The translations under genes were made by a program, and so were the position numbers. Below the pieces are notes generated by a model. The model did no database searches and was not told where the DNA came from. It saw only the letters and a list, made by a program, of their open reading frames with translations. From Synchiropus splendidus (taxonomy: Eukaryota; Chordata; Actinopteri; Syngnathiformes; Callionymidae), in NCBI RefSeq assembly GCF_027744825.2, contig NC_071338.1, positions 29,865,501-29,929,500 on the forward strand: 64,000 nt of DNA. The letters are read 5' to 3'. Shown one piece after another: positions 62,546 through 64,000 of this stretch. Position 1 is the first letter of the stretch. Each line of letters begins with the position of its first letter.

Positions 62546-62605
<60 letters not shown>
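62546..62605. repeat. (AT)n microsatellite, 60 bp
   Basis: About 30 uninterrupted units. Confidence 0.97.
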
Positions 62606-62609
<4 letters not shown>

Positions 62610-63728
62610 ACAGTGTACACTCTACCTGCACAAATATCAGGCTCAATATTACTTTAAAATCAAGCTGCATGACCATAAGCTACGAATATCTATGCTAGTT
62701 TCTCACAAGATAACAATGATAAAAAATACAAAGAAAAAAAAATACGATTAAAATCGGATCATTTTTTTACAATTCCATTAGGATTTCTCACATTCAGTAA
62801 ACCAAAATGTGTTTACATCTCATTTGAATTGGACATGAACAGGGTCAGTCCGACTGAATGTCTGTCCATCCAACCACATCTCAGCCCACCTATTGACTTT
62901 CATCATTATTGCAAGTGCTGCCGTCCCTTCACCGCTTCAAAACAGATGTTAAAAACAAAGACAGCGAGTGTATGCTTCAATATTTCAGAATTTCAAACCT
63001 ACAACTCAGCTGAACTGTCAGTCCACCTCCTTGTTCTCTGGTGAGTAAAATGGCCACGCGGCAGAAAATCAGACACAAGTCACAATATAGCTTTACAATG
63101 TTTCTCTTGAAAAGGGGAAGCACTTGTTATCCATGACTGCGCTCATGGCCTGTAAATTACTGTAGCAGAAATCTCATCTCGCCCCTCCCACATACAAACC
63201 AGCCCGTGAATAAACCCAGCAAGTCAGCTTTGCTTGACCTCCAGCATCAGTGCTGCTGCCCAGCTAGTCAACACACGTACCACTCAAATGCAGCGTGGTC
63301 CTGAAATCCAGCAGAGGAGCCAATATTTGTTCAACAAGTGGGAAATGTCAGTCATAACAGTGTCGGTGTTGTATTCACAATATACAATATAGAAACTATA
63401 TTAGAATCTTCTGGAGGGGGGAAAACAACAACAATGACAACTGTGACAATGTTTAAAACATATATGTAATAAAATAATTCATGACTTTCAGACAATAAAT
63501 GTGTAAGAAATACAGAGTCCCATATGCAGAATGGGTTTTTAGTACCTTTGGCAGAATTCAATTTTTGTGCACACACGCCCACACACAGTAAAAACACTGT
63601 TGGGCTGTACGTTGGGTCAGGACTTACAGGACATACATATTCACTTGAAAAAAACAGTGTTCATGGGAACATCCATCATAATAATGTGACCAAAAGCAGG
63701 GTGGATATTATAGTATTTACTTGTAATG
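62606..63728. other. No recognised feature
   Basis: Unrecognised intronic sequence. Confidence 0.5.
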
Positions 63729-63918
63729 GTAGATGAGGTATCATGAAACAGTGTTGCAGGGTTGATGTCTAATTTTTAAGGACAGTAGATGGCGCTCCTG
63801 GTTTAGAAATGATGTGAGGCTTCATAGAACTAGTTGTTCAAATCACAACATTCTACAGTAGACAGTGCCATCTGGTGGCCCCTGAAAGTCAGGACACTGT
63901 ATCATGAAACCCTCACTG
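63729..63918. mobile_element. MITE family A copy 6 (ggtatcatgaaac subtype)
   Basis: The left end is tagatgaggtatcatgaaac and the right end gtatcatgaaaccctcact. It has CAGTAGATGGCGCT at 63783-63796 in forward sense and AGTGCCATCTGGTGG at 63864-63878 in reverse sense, an inward-facing pair of CTCF-like cores about 70 bp apart. Confidence 0.8.
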
Positions 63919-64000
63919 GTATTTACAACTGCGACAACTATTTTTATTTTCCATACAACCAGTTTAGACGACAGTTTAAACAGTTTGATGTCTGAAGACG

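Larger units (their letters stand above)
25216..64000 (-). other. Upstream intron of the csmd1-like gene (partial)
   Basis: Inferred from the acceptor at 25216. The exon for the first half of CUB 1 (signature GTIESPGFP ... NCTW) should lie upstream on the minus strand. A visual search for the reverse complement of NCTW codons between 25400 and 64000 found nothing, so that exon probably lies beyond the window end and this intron exceeds 38.7 kb. Confidence 0.55.

Overview
The window reads as vertebrate, almost certainly teleost, nuclear DNA. It is gene-poor and dense in repeats. It holds typical fish LINE 3' ends (L2-like, RTE/Rex-like, L1/Tx1-like), several MITE families with terminal inverted repeats, GATA/GACA, CT, TA and AAAAT microsatellites, and a 91-bp minisatellite. 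There is no bacterial or viral gene layout; nearly all open frames are chance or repeat-derived.

One convincing host exon was found. It is a 113-bp exon on the minus strand (25103-25215) with good splice sites. It encodes the C-terminal half of a CUB domain and matches the end of the first CUB domain of CSMD proteins, CSMD1 best, as I recall those sequences. I therefore read the window as intronic sequence of a csmd1-like gene on the minus strand: at least 38.8 kb of the upstream intron (25216-64000) and at least 25.1 kb of the downstream intron (1-25102).

Layout: 1.0-2.1 kb, a long-TIR element with target-site duplication, a possible spliced ORF and a nested MITE. 5.1-6.0 kb, a short perfect-type hairpin and LINE 3' ends. 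8.7-11 kb, a TA array, an L1/Tx1-like fragment and an L2-like LINE end. 13.0-15.4 kb, two near-identical copies of a repeat built around GATA/GACA arrays, the second flanked by a 19-bp direct repeat. 16.4-17.6 kb, nested DNA transposons. 21.2-21.9 kb, an RTE-like LINE end. 25.1 kb, the exon. 26-29.4 kb, dispersed repeats and a 320-bp duplication. 38.1-39.5 kb, a 15-copy minisatellite. 41.4-46.5 kb, two opposed copies of a TA-flanked ~700-bp MITE. 46.6-49.5 kb, an L2/V-SINE-type tail and a solo LTR nested in another element. 50.7-51.2 kb, an RTE-like LINE with its 5' end inverted. 52.3 kb, a fragment of the 18S rRNA 5' end. 52.8-58.2 kb, a TIR family with a nested MITE. 59.5-61.1 kb, hAT-like and other repeats. 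61.5 and 62.5 kb, TA arrays.

The most unusual signals are: a dispersed MITE family (six copies plus a fragment) carrying CTCF-like core motifs, often as an inward-facing pair; the Pack-MULE-like element at 1026-2065; and the templated duplication at 14627-15429. No complete gene, tRNA, snRNA, CRISPR array or promoter could be supported. Family names for repeats come from recognising motifs, not from a database search.
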